A DNA stretch of 5,869 nucleotides, from contig DMZB01000260.1 in the NCBI GenBank assembly GCA_003482405.1, positions 1 through 5,869 on the forward strand, given 5' to 3'. Made by a program: the position numbers and the translations under genes. Below are positions 5,291 through 5,869 of this stretch, one piece after another (position 1 is the stretch's first letter; every line of letters begins with the position of its first letter). The stretch comes from Lactobacillus sp. GTDB taxonomy: Bacteria > Bacillota > Bacilli > Lactobacillales > Lactobacillaceae. A model generated the notes under the pieces. It was not told the origin of the DNA. It saw only the letters and a program-made list of their open reading frames with translations, and did no database searches.

Positions 5291-5641
5291 ATGAACGACG
5301 ATCAAAAGAATGATAATTTAACACGTGAACAGTACCGGCAACAAAATGCGCAGCAGCCTGATGGTGGTCAGCAGGAGACACCGGACGTTAGTGAAGAACC
5401 GTCGCGCAGCCGCCTGCATCGAAAACGTGGTGGCGCTAAGGCCGCCGATGCGCAACCGAATCAGCCGTTTGAAAACGACCAACCGGAGCCGAATCAAGAA
5501 CCAACGAGTCGCATGCAGCCGACTGGTCCGTTAACCCCGGAACAAAAGCAGAAACGCTTAGCGCATCGATTAAATATTGCCATTATTGTGCTCGTCGTTT
5601 TGATTGCGCTGGTTTATGTCGTCTTGAGGTTTGTGGGCTAG
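5291..5641 (+). CDS. Small hydrophilic protein with C-terminal membrane anchor, function unknown
   Basis: A 116-aa protein that I cannot assign to a function. Residues 1-92 are strongly hydrophilic and low in complexity, rich in Gln, Asn, Pro, Asp and Glu, with a basic patch RSRLHRKRGGAK at 39-50. They are probably disordered. Residues 94-113 (LNIAIIVLVVLIALVYVVLR) form one transmembrane helix ending three residues before the C-terminus. A basic stretch (KQKRLAHR, 86-93) precedes it, so the N-terminal tail should face the cytoplasm, as in tail-anchored proteins. The gene follows nudF after 79 nt without a terminator and is likely the third gene of the csp operon. In related lactobacilli I recall a similar small protein before the methylthioadenosine/SAH nucleosidase gene (mtnN), but that gene is not in the window. 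Confidence 0.85.
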   Translation: MNDDQKNDNLTREQYRQQNAQQPDGGQQETPDVSEEPSRSRLHRKRGGAKAADAQPNQPFENDQPEPNQEPTSRMQPTGPLTPEQKQKRLAHRLNIAIIVLVVLIALVYVVLRFVG

Positions 5642-5655
5642 TGAAGTGAGCGTGA

Positions 5656-5756
5656 GCAAACTCGCCAGAAATCGAGCAATTAAGAAGGGAGGCGAAACAT
5701 TCGGTGGTCTTCCGGATGATTTGACTTCCAGCTTATGCACAGATTTCTGAGTTTGC
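5656..5756. repeat. Long imperfect inverted repeat with an internal hairpin (structured intergenic element)
   Basis: GCAAACTC (5656-5663) pairs with GAGTTTGC (5749-5756), and AGAAATC (5667-5673) pairs with GATTTCT (5742-5748). A GCC bulge on the left arm separates the two, giving 15 bp over 101 nt. Inside, GGGAGG (5687-5692) can pair with TCTTCC (5708-5713, two G-T pairs), and CGAA/TTCG (5693-5696, 5700-5703) closes an ACA loop. No ORF of useful length occurs. The pattern suggests a dispersed intergenic repeat or a structured RNA. Confidence 0.6.
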
Positions 5757-5818
5757 GAACGCGTTAGGGCTATATGGCAGTGGCGGGGGCCTGAGAACTC
5801 GCAAGCGCGTTATGGCTA
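5747..5818 (+). repeat. Imperfect direct repeats in the right-end element
   Basis: Two 21-bp copies at 5752-5772 and 5798-5818 share 16 of 21 bases, including the common cores CGCGTTA and GGCTA. CTGAG precedes each (5747-5751 and 5791-5795). The period is about 44-46 bp. The segment is more GC-rich than the neighbouring genes. Confidence 0.55.
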
Positions 5819-5824
5819 GGTAAC

Positions 5825-5862
5825 CGTGGGCGCGCAAAACAAGGCTTGCGCCACCGCCCACG
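5825..5862 (+). repeat. GC-rich hairpin at the right end
   Basis: CGTGGGCG (5825-5832) pairs with CGCCCACG (5855-5862), and CGCAA (5833-5837) pairs with TTGCG (5846-5850) around an 8-nt loop, leaving a CCAC bulge. This is a stable 13-bp structure but is followed by TAATTAA, not a T run. It may be part of the repeat element or a weak terminator of the csp operon; the window ends 7 nt later. Confidence 0.6.
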
Positions 5863-5869
5863 TAATTAA

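Noticed and set aside
5656..5862. CRISPR array
   Set aside because: Only two imperfect copies of the direct repeat, no regular spacers, and no cas genes.

Overview
The window looks like a chromosomal segment of a low-to-mid GC Gram-positive bacterium of the Lactobacillales. The Lacticaseibacillus casei/paracasei/rhamnosus group is the best guess. Support comes from a T-box leader ahead of ileS, AAGGAGG-type ribosome binding sites, lactobacillus-like IleRS and ADP-ribose pyrophosphatase sequences, and a GC-rich structured intergenic element at the right end of a kind I associate with that group. The species assignment is inference from memory; no database was searched.

Left part (1-3249): the 3' half of a T-box riboswitch (antiterminator/terminator switch at 123-174) is followed by a 150-nt leader with two further hairpins, then complete ileS (326-3115, 929 aa). 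Two hairpins follow ileS. The second (3203-3249) is a convincing intrinsic terminator.

Middle part (3250-4402): a branched inverted-repeat element and an extended -10 promoter precede a 94-aa all-helical protein that may be an enterocin A-type bacteriocin immunity protein. It converges on a small XRE-type DNA-binding protein on the minus strand, and the two share a 17-bp perfect bidirectional terminator. Upstream of the XRE gene is a long AT-rich divergent regulatory region. It holds an operator-like repeat at the XRE promoter, an 18/20-symmetric 20-bp dyad just before a TATAAT box, a tandem 11-bp repeat, and a possible 11-codon leader ORF with its own Shine-Dalgarno sequence.

Right part (4403-5869): a probable operon of a divergent cold-shock-domain protein (Trp of the WFN motif replaced by Thr), an ADP-ribose pyrophosphatase-type Nudix hydrolase starting 2 nt after the csp stop, and a 116-aa hydrophilic protein with a C-terminal membrane anchor. 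The last ~230 bases have no gene. They contain a long imperfect hairpin that buries an orphan Shine-Dalgarno sequence, imperfect direct repeats and a GC-rich hairpin, probably a dispersed intergenic repeat.

Most of the window is ordinary core genome. The parts most worth a second look are the csp/XRE divergent regulatory region, the csp leader ORF, the divergent Csp, the orphan immunity-like gene and the terminal structured element. I see no clearly new multi-gene system.
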